Shown in pieces: positions 7,771-15,484 of a stretch of DNA of 64,000 nucleotides. How positions within the stretch are numbered: the stretch's first letter is position 1; every line of letters starts with the position of its first letter. The notes beneath the pieces were generated by a model that was not told the DNA's origin, ran no database searches, and worked only from the letters and a program-made list of their open reading frames with translations. The position numbers were made by a program, and so were the translations under genes. This stretch comes from Actinoplanes aureus. GTDB taxonomy: Bacteria > Actinomycetota > Actinomycetes > Mycobacteriales > Micromonosporaceae. Where the stretch lies: positions 32,764 through 96,763 of the forward strand of contig NZ_JADQTO010000034.1 of assembly GCF_015704865.1 (NCBI RefSeq), given 5' to 3'.

Positions 7771-8052
7771 CCGCAGTGGCTGTCTCGCTGATCCACACCC
7801 CGACGGCCATGCCCGGGCGGACGGCATCCACCGGCTGGCCGTGACCGGCGCCGCCAACCGTGAGTGGGCGCTCCGGCCGCTGGCTGGCAACGACCGGCCG
7901 ACCGTAACCGGCCCCATACACCGCAAGCAGGTACCCCGGCCGCTGGCCAGCAACCGCCGGCCGCAGCCCATCGGAGGCGGCCGCTGATGGGGGCCGTGAG
8001 GCCTGGGCCGGCGGTCCCGAGGGACGGCCGGGTGTGTGCTGGAGCGGAGTGC
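7771..8052. other. Non-coding region downstream of lipA
   Basis: No gene supported. It contains two imperfect copies of a ~26-bp unit (GGCCGCTGGC.AGCAAC..CCGGCCG) near 7878 and 7929. The lipA stop is at 8053. Confidence 0.4.
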
Positions 8053-8976
8053 TCAGCCGCGGGCTTCGAGGGCCTGGCGGTAGAGACGGCCGGCCCGGTA
8101 GGAGGAGCGGACCAGCGGCCCGCTCATCACGCCGGCGAAGCCGATCTGCTCGGCCTCCTCGCGCAGCTCGACGAACTCCTCCGGCTTGACCCAGCGCTCG
8201 ACCGGGTGGTGGCGGGGGGTCGGCCGCAGGTACTGCGTGATGGTGATCAGCTCGCAGCCGGCCGCGTGCAGGTCGCGCAGGGCGGCCGAGATTTCGGAGC
8301 GCTCCTCGCCCATGCCGAGGATCAGGTTGCTCTTGGTTACCAGGCCGGCTGCGCGGGCCTGGGTGATCACGTCGAGGGAGCGCTCGTAGCGGAAGCCGGG
8401 GCGGATTCGCTTGAAGATCCGCGGGACGGTCTCGACGTTGTGCGCGAGCACCTCGGGTGCCGCGCCGAAGACCTCGGCGAGCTGGGTGGGCTCGGCGTTG
8501 AAGTCGGGGATCAGCAGCTCCACGCCGCAGCCGGGCTGCAGCTTGTGGATCTGGCGTACGGTCTCGGCGTAGAGCCAGGCGCCGCCGTCGGGCAGGTCGT
8601 CACGGGCGACGCCGGTGACGGTGGCATAGCGGAGGCCCATGGTGGCGACGGACTCGCCGACCCGGCGCGGCTCGTCGGCGTCGAACTCGGCCGGCTTGCC
8701 GGTGTCGATCTGGCAGAAGTCGCAGCGGCGGGTGCACTGGTCACCGCCGATCAGGAAGGTGGCCTCGCGGTCTTCCCAGCACTCGTAGATGTTGGGACAG
8801 CCGGCCTCCTGGCAGACCGTGTGCAGGCCTTCCTTCTGCACGAGGCCGCGCATCTGCGTGTACTCGGGTCCCATTTTCGCTTTGACTTTGATCCACGGCG
8901 GCTTCCGCTCGATGGGAGTCTCGGCGTTTCGCGCCTCGATGCGCAGCATGCGGCGGCCCTCGGGAGCAATAGTCAC
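8053..8976 (-). CDS. lipA: Lipoyl synthase
   Basis: 307 residues. A radical-SAM enzyme that inserts two sulfurs into octanoyl groups on lipoyl domains. Both cluster motifs are intact: the auxiliary CX4CX5C (CQEAGCPNIYEC, from about residue 54) and the radical-SAM CX3CX2C (CTRRCDFC, from about residue 80). LVTKSNLILGMGE and the C-terminal RSSYRAG are also present. The start is the GTG at 8976, giving MTIAPEGRRMLRIE, which aligns with the mycobacterial LipA N-terminus (MSVAAEGRRLLR, from memory). Reading further upstream would add an implausible extension. lipB lies 3 kb away, and the lipoate users sucB and gcvT are in the same window. Divergent from the T-box/aspS unit. Confidence 0.97.
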   Translation of the reverse strand: MTIAPEGRRMLRIEARNAETPIERKPPWIKVKAKMGPEYTQMRGLVQKEGLHTVCQEAGCPNIYECWEDREATFLIGGDQCTRRCDFCQIDTGKPAEFDADEPRRVGESVATMGLRYATVTGVARDDLPDGGAWLYAETVRQIHKLQPGCGVELLIPDFNAEPTQLAEVFGAAPEVLAHNVETVPRIFKRIRPGFRYERSLDVITQARAAGLVTKSNLILGMGEERSEISAALRDLHAAGCELITITQYLRPTPRHHPVERWVKPEEFVELREEAEQIGFAGVMSGPLVRSSYRAGRLYRQALEARG

Positions 8977-9019
8977 AACCTGAAAGATACGCCCGCCCGC
9001 GGCCAACCTGACGCAGGGT

Positions 9020-9055
9020 GTGAGTGCACTCACCGGACCCGCCACAAATCTTGTG
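9020..9055. promoter_or_regulatory. Two palindromes between lipA and the aspS T-box
   Basis: GTGAGTGCACTCAC (9020-9033) is a perfect 14-bp palindrome. CACAA-ATC-TTGTG (9043-9055) is a 5+3+5 palindrome 9 bp further on. Both lie in the divergent promoter region and may be operators; no regulator can be assigned. Confidence 0.4.
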
Positions 9056-9081
9056 CACAGGGGGACGGAAGTTGCTAACGT
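9051..9081 (+). promoter_or_regulatory. Candidate promoter of the T-box/aspS unit
   Basis: TTGTGC (-35-like, 9051-9056) and TAACGT (-10-like, 9076-9081) lie just ahead of the first paired base of T-box stem I near 9099. The 19-bp spacing is slightly long. A transcription start near 9088 would fit. Confidence 0.35.
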
Positions 9082-9087
9082 CGCCGC

Positions 9088-9300
9088 ACGGCATTGATGG
9101 GACCGAGTACCGCTTCGATCGCCGGCCGAGAGAGCCACCAGTAGCTGTGAGGGTGGCCCGAGCGCCGGAGCGGGAAGACACCCCGGAGCCGAGCAGGAAA
9201 AAGAGGCGCTTCCAAGGAAGCGTGAAGGTGCGGTGGTACCGCGAGGATCCCGCTCGCCCGCACCTCCCTGGGGCCGCGTTGCAGAACCAGAGGAGGTACG
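9088..9300 (+). promoter_or_regulatory. Translational T-box riboswitch, Asp (GAC) specifier
   Basis: Stem I: GGG (9099-9101) pairs with CCC (9181-9183), and CCGC (9110-9113) pairs with GCGG (9170-9173). They enclose a specifier loop with the conserved GAGTA on the 5' side and GAA-GAC-A (9174-9180) on the 3' side, so the specifier codon is GAC (Asp). AGAGAG and GCTGTGAGGG distal motifs are present. The T-box GGTGGTACCGCG is at 9232-9243. GGTGCGG (9227-9233) can pair with CCGCACC (9258-9264) as the antisequestrator. That frees ACCTCC (9262-9267), which is otherwise fully complementary to the ribosome site GGAGGT (9292-9297). Control is therefore of translation: uncharged tRNA-Asp should switch aspS on. 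Confidence 0.92.
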
Positions 9301-9304
9301 AGCC

Positions 9305-10570
9305 ATGCAACGCATCCTCTCCACCCAGCTGACCGCGCACGTGCACGAGAAGGTCACGATCGCCGGCTGGATCCATCGCCGCCGTCTGCTCAAGTCGGTG
9401 GCCTTTCTGATCGTCCGGGACGCCGGCGGGCTCAGCCAGGTCGTGGTCACCGACCCGCAGACCCGGGAGCAGCTGGAGCGGCTCACCGAGGAGAGCGTCG
9501 TCGAGGTGAGCGCCCTGGTCACCGCGAACGAGCAGGCTCCGAACGGGGTGGAGCTGACCGAACCGGAGATCCGGGTTTTGAGTGCTGTGGGCGTACCGCT
9601 GCCGTTTGAACTGCATCGGCCCGCGCTCAGCGCGGGTCTGCCTGCCCAGCTGGACCACGCTGCTCTTGCCCTGCGACATCCGAGCCGGTCGGCGAACCTG
9701 CGGATCGCCGCCGCGGTGACGGCCGGTTTCCGGAAGGCGCTGGAGGAGCAGCGGTTCGTCGAGATCCACACGCCGAAGATCGTGGAGTCGGCGACGGAGT
9801 CCGGGGCGAACGTCTTCCAGCTGGACTACTTCGGCCGGCCCGGCTATCTGGCGCAGTCGCCGCAGTTCTACAAGCAGCTGATGGTCGGCGTCTTCGAGCG
9901 GGTCTTCGAGGTCGGGCCGGTGTTCCGGGCCGAGCCCAGCGACACCGCGCGGCATCTGGCGCAGTACACGTCGCTCGACGCCGAGATGGGTTTCGTGACC
10001 GACCACCGGGACGTGATGGCCGCGCTGACCCGCACGCTCGCGGGGATGCTCGGCGAGGTCACCGAGCGGGTCGGCCGGGAGACGCCGGAGGTGCCGGCGG
10101 AGATTCCGGCGGTGCACTTCACCGAGGCGCTGCGGATCGTCGGCGCGCCGGTGGACGAGCCGGACCTGGCGCCCGCGCACGAGCGGGCGCTGGGCGAGTG
10201 GGCGCGGCGTGAGCACGGGTCGGAGTTCCTTTTCGTGACCGGTTACCCGATGCGCAAGCGGCCGTTCTACACCCATCCGGACCCGGCCGACCCGGCCTAC
10301 TCGAACGGCTTCGACCTGCTCTTCCGCGGCCTGGAGATCGTCACTGGCGGTCAGCGCCTGCATCGGTACGCCGACTACGTCGCCGCCCTGCAAGAAGCGG
10401 GCGAGCCGCTGGATGCCTATCGCGGCTACCTCGACGGTTTCCGGTACGGCATGCCACCGCACGGTGGCTGGGCGATCGGCCTGGAGCGGTTCGTGGCCCG
10501 GCTGACCGGCGCGGCGAACGTACGGGAGACCACCGCCTTCCCCCGCGACCTGAACCGGATCGCGCCCTAA
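9305..10570 (+). CDS. aspS: Aspartyl-tRNA synthetase, archaeal/non-discriminating type, T-box controlled
   Basis: 421 residues, much shorter than the ~590-residue bacterial AspRS and lacking its GAD insertion. N-terminal OB-fold anticodon domain (HVHEKVTIAGWIHRRRLLKS). Class II core with motif 2 at about 208-231 (FRAEPSDTARHLAQYTSLDAE) and motif 3 near 388 (GGWAIGLERFVARL). YLAQSPQFYKQ is characteristic of the archaeal/eukaryotic AspRS and AsnRS branch. ATG at 9305 with AGGAGG 8 nt upstream. Likely a second, inducible AspRS; whether it charges tRNA-Asp only or also tRNA-Asn cannot be read here. The Asp specifier of its leader argues for aspartate. Confidence 0.9.
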   Translation: MQRILSTQLTAHVHEKVTIAGWIHRRRLLKSVAFLIVRDAGGLSQVVVTDPQTREQLERLTEESVVEVSALVTANEQAPNGVELTEPEIRVLSAVGVPLPFELHRPALSAGLPAQLDHAALALRHPSRSANLRIAAAVTAGFRKALEEQRFVEIHTPKIVESATESGANVFQLDYFGRPGYLAQSPQFYKQLMVGVFERVFEVGPVFRAEPSDTARHLAQYTSLDAEMGFVTDHRDVMAALTRTLAGMLGEVTERVGRETPEVPAEIPAVHFTEALRIVGAPVDEPDLAPAHERALGEWARREHGSEFLFVTGYPMRKRPFYTHPDPADPAYSNGFDLLFRGLEIVTGGQRLHRYADYVAALQEAGEPLDAYRGYLDGFRYGMPPHGGWAIGLERFVARLTGAANVRETTAFPRDLNRIAP

Positions 10571-10587
10571 CAGCGGCTTGACGGGCG

Positions 10588-11661
10588 GTGAGGTCGAATC
10601 CGACGGTGCTTATCGACCTGGATACGACCCCGCCGTCCCGTCCCGGGTCCCGCCCAGTCCCGTGGCGGCGGGCCGGCCTCATCCTGGCCGTGTCGCTGAT
10701 GCTGCTCCTGGGGTCGTCGGGGGCGGCTGCCACCGGCTACGGGCTGCTCCGGGCGGCCGCGACCACCGAGGGCCGGGCCTCGTCCTGGCTGCTGGCCGGC
10801 GACCTGCTGGTCAGCGCCCACGTCGCCGCGGAGAGCAGCGCCAACGTGGAGTTGCGGGCACACTCCCTCGACGGGAACGGCGTGGTGTGGAGCCGGTGGA
10901 TCGACGGGGGCGGGGACACCCCGGTGCTGGTGGAGCACGGTCCACATCTCGCCGTGACGTCCCGGGGCACCTTGGTGATCCTGCTGGATCTTCGTACCGG
11001 GCAGCCGCGCTGGGAGCCGGAGGGCTACCAGTTCGCGACCCTGGCCGGCGATCAGATCGTGATCTGGGAGGGCGACCGGCTGGGGCTGTTCGATCCGCTC
11101 GGCACGGGCCGCATCGCCTGGTGGTCGCCTTTCGAGGCGCCGGTGTTCGCCGCCGCGACGACCGGCCGCTATCTGGTGGTCATGGATGAGGCCGGAAACG
11201 CCTTCGCCTACGTCCGCCGGACCGGCGAGACGGTGGGCAGGCTGGAGGCGGGCGACGACCCGGTCCTGTCCGTGACGGTCCGCGACTCGACGGTGTACGT
11301 GCTGGGCCAGTCCAGGGTGACGGCGTTGGCCGTGCCCGGCCTGGACGTGCGGTGGACGGCGCCGGTGGCGGTGCCGATGCATCTGACCGGCTGCGGTACG
11401 CGGCTCTGTGTCAGCTCGAGGAGCGGCATGATCGCGATCGACCCGGCCACCGGGGCGGTCCGCTGGTCCAGCGCCCGATGGGTGGCCTGGGTGGACGGGC
11501 TGGTGGCCACGGCCGACGGCGGCGTCGTGCAGCTGGATCCGGAGACCGGCCAGGTGCGGGCCGAGGTGGGTCCCGGTTTCCCGCTCGGCGACCTGATGGT
11601 GCGCGGGACCGGAACGCCACCTGGCTGGTCGACTGGCGGACCGGCCGGCTCCGCGGGATGA
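10588..11661 (+). CDS. Membrane-anchored PQQ-like beta-propeller protein (3' end frameshifted)
   Basis: 357 residues as read. A basic N-terminus precedes one transmembrane helix (GLILAVSLMLLLGSSGAAA, about 30-50), then propeller blades with the alternation VLIDLRTGQPRW, IAIDPATGAVRW and VQLDPETGQVRA. These resemble PQQ/pyrrolo-quinoline-like repeats that usually form an extracytoplasmic scaffold. The frame breaks at about 11605-11607 (a GGG run where GGGG would restore frame). Translation then runs into an unrelated 20-residue tail, while the expected final blade continues in the next frame to 11756. GTG start 17 bp after aspS. Either a one-base deletion, a sequencing error or a real truncation. 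Confidence 0.75.
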   Translation: MRSNPTVLIDLDTTPPSRPGSRPVPWRRAGLILAVSLMLLLGSSGAAATGYGLLRAAATTEGRASSWLLAGDLLVSAHVAAESSANVELRAHSLDGNGVVWSRWIDGGGDTPVLVEHGPHLAVTSRGTLVILLDLRTGQPRWEPEGYQFATLAGDQIVIWEGDRLGLFDPLGTGRIAWWSPFEAPVFAAATTGRYLVVMDEAGNAFAYVRRTGETVGRLEAGDDPVLSVTVRDSTVYVLGQSRVTALAVPGLDVRWTAPVAVPMHLTGCGTRLCVSSRSGMIAIDPATGAVRWSSARWVAWVDGLVATADGGVVQLDPETGQVRAEVGPGFPLGDLMVRGTGTPPGWSTGGPAGSAG

Positions 11662-11756
11662 TCCCGGACGCCGGGCAGGTCGTGTGCAGCCGGGCCGGCC
11701 GGCACCTGGCCTGCCAGGGAGCCGACGCGCGGGTCCGCGTCTGGCGCCTGCCCTAG
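11607..11756 (+). pseudogene. Out-of-frame C-terminal blade of the beta-propeller gene
   Basis: From 11607 the -1 frame reads DRNATWLVDWRTGRLRGMI and ends VRVWRLP at a TAG. This is the natural final blade of the protein upstream. Its stop shares a CTAG with the stop of the convergent DUF5808 gene. It has no start of its own, so it is the displaced 3' end and not a separate gene. Confidence 0.7.
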
Positions 11757-11917
11757 AGGATCACGGCCAGGGTGACGATGGCGACGATGGTGAACGGCAC
11801 GACGGTCGTGCAGATCAGGATCGTCCAGGCGACCGGGTGCCCGAAGTTGAGCACCAGCCCGCCACCCGGCTTGGGAACGAACACCCGTTTGTCCCGGGGG
11901 TCACGGTAGAGGGCCAT
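11753..11917 (-). CDS. DUF5808-like small membrane protein
   Basis: 54 residues: MALYRDPRDKRVFVPKPGGG, LVLNFGHPVAW and one transmembrane helix of about 22 residues at the C-terminus. The DPRDKRVFVPKP...NFGHP pattern matches the DUF5808 family of actinobacterial membrane-associated proteins. Its ATG overlaps the lipB stop (TGATG), so it is translationally coupled to lipB. Function unknown. Confidence 0.75.
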   Translation of the reverse strand: MALYRDPRDKRVFVPKPGGGLVLNFGHPVAWTILICTTVVPFTIVAIVTLAVIL

Positions 11918-12546
11918 CAGAAGAGCGTGGCCAGGTGCCGCTCGACCACCGGGAGCACCTCGGCGACCGGCACCGGCCGGCCCAGCTCGGCGCTGAGCGA
12001 GGTGACCCCCGCGTCCCGGATGCCGCAGGGCACGAAGCGGTCGAAGTTCGACAGGTCGCAGTCGCAGTTCAGGGCGAAGCCGTGCAGCGTCACGCCGCGC
12101 GAGACCCGGATGCCGATCTGAGCGATCTTGCGATCGAGGCCGCCGTCGGTCGCCTTGACCCAGGCGCCGCTGCGGCCCTCCACCCGCTCGGCCGGTACGC
12201 CGAACTCGGCGCAGACGTCGATCAGCAGCTGCTCGACGCGCCGCACGTAGGCGACCACGTCGACCGGGTCGGGCAGGCGCAGGATCGGGTAGCCGACCAG
12301 CTGGCCCGGCCCGTGCCAGGTGATCTTGCCGCCACGGTCCACGTCGACGACCGGGGTGCCGTCGAACGGCCGGTCGGCGGGCTCGGTGCGCTTGCCGGCG
12401 GTGAAGACGCTCGGGTGCTCCAGCAGCAGGACGGTGTCCGGCTGGGAGCCGTCCACCACGCCCTCGTGCAGACGCTTCTGTTCCTCCCACGCCTCCCGGT
12501 AGTCGACCAGGCCGGGGCGCAGGACGGTGAGTACGGAGGAAGTCAC
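11917..12546 (-). CDS. lipB: Lipoyl(octanoyl) transferase
   Basis: 209 residues. Transfers octanoate from acyl carrier protein to lipoyl domains, the step before LipA. The motif RGGKITWHGPGQLVGYPI is present. The catalytic Lys lies in KIAQIGIRV (near residue 139) and the catalytic Cys in FVPCGI (near 172), matching the Cys/Lys dyad of mycobacterial LipB. The GTG at 12546 is chosen because residues upstream do not resemble LipB and a TAGGCT -10 lies exactly 7 nt before it, indicating a leaderless mRNA. Coupled to the DUF5808 gene. Confidence 0.95.
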   Translation of the reverse strand: MTSSVLTVLRPGLVDYREAWEEQKRLHEGVVDGSQPDTVLLLEHPSVFTAGKRTEPADRPFDGTPVVDVDRGGKITWHGPGQLVGYPILRLPDPVDVVAYVRRVEQLLIDVCAEFGVPAERVEGRSGAWVKATDGGLDRKIAQIGIRVSRGVTLHGFALNCDCDLSNFDRFVPCGIRDAGVTSLSAELGRPVPVAEVLPVVERHLATLF

Positions 12547-12553
12547 GATGGCA

Positions 12554-12559
12554 AGCCTA
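12554..12559 (-). promoter_or_regulatory. -10 element of lipB (leaderless type)
   Basis: TAGGCT on the reverse strand, 7 nt from the GTG start at 12546. No ribosome site is present. Confidence 0.5.
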
Positions 12560-12568
12560 GCCTCGTAC

Positions 12569-14446
12569 TCACCGGTCGACCGGATCCACACCCGGCCGGA
12601 TGCGCCACACCAGCACGTCGTCCACCCGCTCCGGCTGGCCGAGCAGGTCGATGGCGGTGATCTCGACCGCCTCACGGAACGGCAGATGGTGATCGGAGCC
12701 GGTGACCGAGTCGGCCAGGATCACCGTCTCGACCCCCCAGTACTGGAAGTCCTGCCGGGCCTGCGCGCGGTCACCGTTGGTCAGCTGGGCCACGTAGCCG
12801 TAGAAGGCGGCGCGGGTGAAGAGCCAGTCGGTGGCCCGGGCCGGCGCGCCGATCCGGCCGGGCTGGTGGCGTCCGTCCTCGTCGTAGTTCTGCGGGCCGA
12901 GGAAGTAGCCGTCCGGGATGCGGAACGGTTTCTCACCGCGGGCCATGGTGTAGGACTGCCAGCGCTGCCCGTCGGCGTGCACGTTGAGGGCGAACGGGAG
13001 GGCGGTGAGCACGCCGTTGTCGGAGACGTACTCCTTCCAGGTGCCGTTCGCGATGAAGGCGGGCTCCGGGGTGCGCTCCTGGTAGCGCAGCGGCAGCGGG
13101 AAGATCGGCAGGAGGCTGACCACCACGCCCGCTCCCAGCGCGGCCTTCAGGGTGACCGAGGTGAACTTCCGGTCCAGCAGCTGTTCGAGGAGCAGCGCCA
13201 GCAGGATGCCGATGACGCCGATCAGGACCAGCCCGAACCGGGTCGGCAGCGCCGAGTCGAAGAGCGGCAGGTGGGAGAGCGCCGCGTAGGGCATCGGGAT
13301 GTTCAGCTCCGTGCCCATCCAGTTCAGCCGCGGGCCGAAGGAGATGAGCATGAAGACCAGGCCGACCATGGCGACGGCGCGCAGGGTGGCGCGCCGGCCG
13401 GGCTCCGCCCGCCGCCAGAGCAGCGCCAGCGCGGCAAAACTCAACAGAATCAGGGGTACGCCGAAGTAGGACGTCTCCTCGGTCCGGTTGGACGCCAGCT
13501 CCGAACCGAGCCCGAACAGCGCTGCCAGCGACCGGCTGGCGAACGACAGGTAGGACGCCGGGTCCTCGACGAAGTCGCGCTGGTCGAAGCCGGTGCCGGT
13601 GAACGTCAGCGGCCCGGCGAAGTGCATGTAGAGCGGGTACGCCAGCAGCGACCCGGCGACCACCGCGGTCACACCGAGCGCGGCGAGCACGGTCGGCAGC
13701 GCCTCCCGGGCCTCGGCGCGGACTGGCTTGGCCAACGCCCACACACCGAGGAACACCCCGCTGGCCAGGGCGGTGAAGAACAGGCCCTCCGGCGCGACCG
13801 AGAAGCCAACCGTGAGCAGCAGACCCAGCACGATCCCGTTACGCAGCCAGCGGCCCCGCTCGCGCAGTTTCAGCACCTGCCACAGCACCACGGGGGCGAT
13901 CCACCCGGCGGTCCAGTTCAAGTGGCCGTTGCCGTGCGAGATGACACCGGGCGCGAACCCGCAGAACAGGCCGGCCACCCCGGCGGCGACCGGGTTGCGC
14001 ACCAGCCAGCGGCGCAGGAACAGGTACCAGGCGAAGGCGGTCCCGGCCATGTTCAGGCTCAGGATCGTCACGAAGCTGACCTGCGGCCCGGCCAGGTAGG
14101 TCAACGGCGCGAAGAGCAGCGTGTAGACCGTGATCGACGTGTTCGCGGCCAGATTGACGCCGTGCGGGGCGTTCATCATCTCCGCGAAGTACGGGTCGCC
14201 GCCGTGCGAGATGATGTGCACGCCGTACGCCAGCAGCCACTCGAACCACGCCTGATCGCCGACGTTGTCGGACAGGACGTGGTTGTAGGGATCGCGCCAC
14301 AGCCAGTTCGTCACGTAGCCGGCGAGGGCTAGCGCGATCAGCGCGACGGTCAGATGGGCACGCCACGGACGGTCTCGGAGCGGCGTGCCCGCCGACTCGG
14401 AGGGTGGATCCGTGGAGGCGGCGGAGGCGGGGGCGGCGACTGACAT
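12569..14446 (-). CDS. Multi-pass membrane protein, probable GT-C-type glycosyltransferase
   Basis: 625 residues with about 10-12 transmembrane helices between residues 30 and 455, then a ~160-residue extracytoplasmic C-terminal domain. The first loop contains DNVGDQAWFEWLLAYG and NAPHGVNLAANTS, an acidic motif after the first helix as in GT-C lipid-linked-sugar transferases. FNG-like or oligosaccharyltransferase signatures are not evident. Role in envelope glycan assembly is an inference from topology. ATG at 14446; its 3' end lies about 22 bp past the lipB start on the same strand. Confidence 0.7.
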   Translation of the reverse strand: MSVAAPASAASTDPPSESAGTPLRDRPWRAHLTVALIALALAGYVTNWLWRDPYNHVLSDNVGDQAWFEWLLAYGVHIISHGGDPYFAEMMNAPHGVNLAANTSITVYTLLFAPLTYLAGPQVSFVTILSLNMAGTAFAWYLFLRRWLVRNPVAAGVAGLFCGFAPGVISHGNGHLNWTAGWIAPVVLWQVLKLRERGRWLRNGIVLGLLLTVGFSVAPEGLFFTALASGVFLGVWALAKPVRAEAREALPTVLAALGVTAVVAGSLLAYPLYMHFAGPLTFTGTGFDQRDFVEDPASYLSFASRSLAALFGLGSELASNRTEETSYFGVPLILLSFAALALLWRRAEPGRRATLRAVAMVGLVFMLISFGPRLNWMGTELNIPMPYAALSHLPLFDSALPTRFGLVLIGVIGILLALLLEQLLDRKFTSVTLKAALGAGVVVSLLPIFPLPLRYQERTPEPAFIANGTWKEYVSDNGVLTALPFALNVHADGQRWQSYTMARGEKPFRIPDGYFLGPQNYDEDGRHQPGRIGAPARATDWLFTRAAFYGYVAQLTNGDRAQARQDFQYWGVETVILADSVTGSDHHLPFREAVEITAIDLLGQPERVDDVLVWRIRPGVDPVDR

Positions 14447-14477
14447 CAGGCGCAGGTTAGCAAGTGCCCGCGGGAGC

Positions 14478-15395
14478 TCAAGGAGCCAACACGGGTTCCG
14501 GTCGCAGCGTTGCCGCCAGCGCGGCTTCCATACCGGGGTACGCCCACGCGAATCCGGCGCCCGACAACACTCCCGGAAGCACTCGCTGACTGCGCTGGGC
14601 CTCGCCGGCCAGCTCGCCGATCAGCAGATCCAGCGCCGGACCGGGGATCGTCAGCAGCGCCGGCCGGTGCAGTTCCCGGGCCAGCGCCTTGGTGAACTGG
14701 GCGTTGGTGACCGGCTGCGGCGAGACCACGTTGACCGGACCGCTGACATCCTCGCGTTCGAGCAGGAACTCGGCCGCGTTCAGCCAGTCGGCGAGGGCGA
14801 TCCACGCCATCCACTGCTTGCCGCCGCCGATCCGCGCGCCGGCGCCCAGCTTGAACGGCAGCAGCAGCGGCTTGAGCAGCGAGCCGGAGGCGTCGATCGT
14901 CGGCGCCGTGCGCATCAGCACCACCCGGGTGCCGGCGTCCTCGGCGGGGCGGGTCGCGGCCTCCCAGACCCGGCACATGTCGGCCAGGAAGGTCGTGCCG
15001 GCCGGCGCCTCCTCGGTGACGGCCTGGTCGCCGGTGTCGCCGTACCAGCCGACTCCGGAGGCCTGCAACAGCGTACGAGGCCGCTGGTCCTCCGGGAGCT
15101 GCCGGATGATCTTGGAGATGGTGTCGGTGGTGTTGATCCGGCTGGACCGCAGCACCCGCTTGTAGCGGGCGGTCCAGCGGTGATCGCCGACGTTCGCGCC
15201 GGCCAGGTTGATCACCGCGTCGGCGCCGGAGAGCACCGCCGCGTCCAACCGGCCCTGGGCGGGCTCCCAGGTGGCTTCGTCGGGCCGCTCGGCCGGACGT
15301 CGTACCAGTCTGGTGATGTGGTGACCGCTTTCCCGCAGCCGGTCAGCAAGCCGGGTGCCGAGGAACCCTGAGGCCCCGGCCATGACGATCCGCAT
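14478..15395 (-). CDS. TIGR01777-family NAD-dependent epimerase
   Basis: 305 residues. N-terminal Rossmann motif GASGFLGTRL at residues 7-16, TWEPAQG, INLAGANVGDHRW, SGVGWYGDTGD, and the C-terminal DUF1731 segment (LPGVLSGAGFAWAYP). These define the YfcH/SulA-like TIGR01777 epimerases; the substrate is unknown. The ATG at 15395 begins exactly at MRIVMAGASGFLG; upstream frame is terminator sequence. It lies beyond the sucB terminator, so it probably has its own promoter. The same neighbour pair (Rv2216 beside Rv2215) is found in mycobacteria, from memory. Confidence 0.9.
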   Translation of the reverse strand: MRIVMAGASGFLGTRLADRLRESGHHITRLVRRPAERPDEATWEPAQGRLDAAVLSGADAVINLAGANVGDHRWTARYKRVLRSSRINTTDTISKIIRQLPEDQRPRTLLQASGVGWYGDTGDQAVTEEAPAGTTFLADMCRVWEAATRPAEDAGTRVVLMRTAPTIDASGSLLKPLLLPFKLGAGARIGGGKQWMAWIALADWLNAAEFLLEREDVSGPVNVVSPQPVTNAQFTKALARELHRPALLTIPGPALDLLIGELAGEAQRSQRVLPGVLSGAGFAWAYPGMEAALAATLRPEPVLAP

Positions 15396-15427
15396 GTTCC
15401 GATTGTTTCCCGAGAACCTCTCAGCGC

Positions 15428-15467
15428 AAAACAAACCGGGGACACACCTCACGGTGTGCCCCCGGTT
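15428..15467 (-). terminator. Terminator of the lpdA-sucB unit
   Basis: On the reverse strand AACCGGGG-G-CACACC pairs with GGTGTG-T-CCCCGGTT (15 bp, one wobble pair) around a GTGA tetraloop, followed by TGTTTTGC. It sits 18 bp after the sucB stop. A clear Rho-independent terminator. Confidence 0.85.
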
Positions 15468-15484
15468 CTTGAGCCGATGACGGG

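Noticed and set aside
8977..9771. Long N-terminal extension of lipA through the aspS region
   Set aside because: The extension would overlap the T-box and aspS; it has no LipA similarity, and the GTG at 8976 fits the family start.
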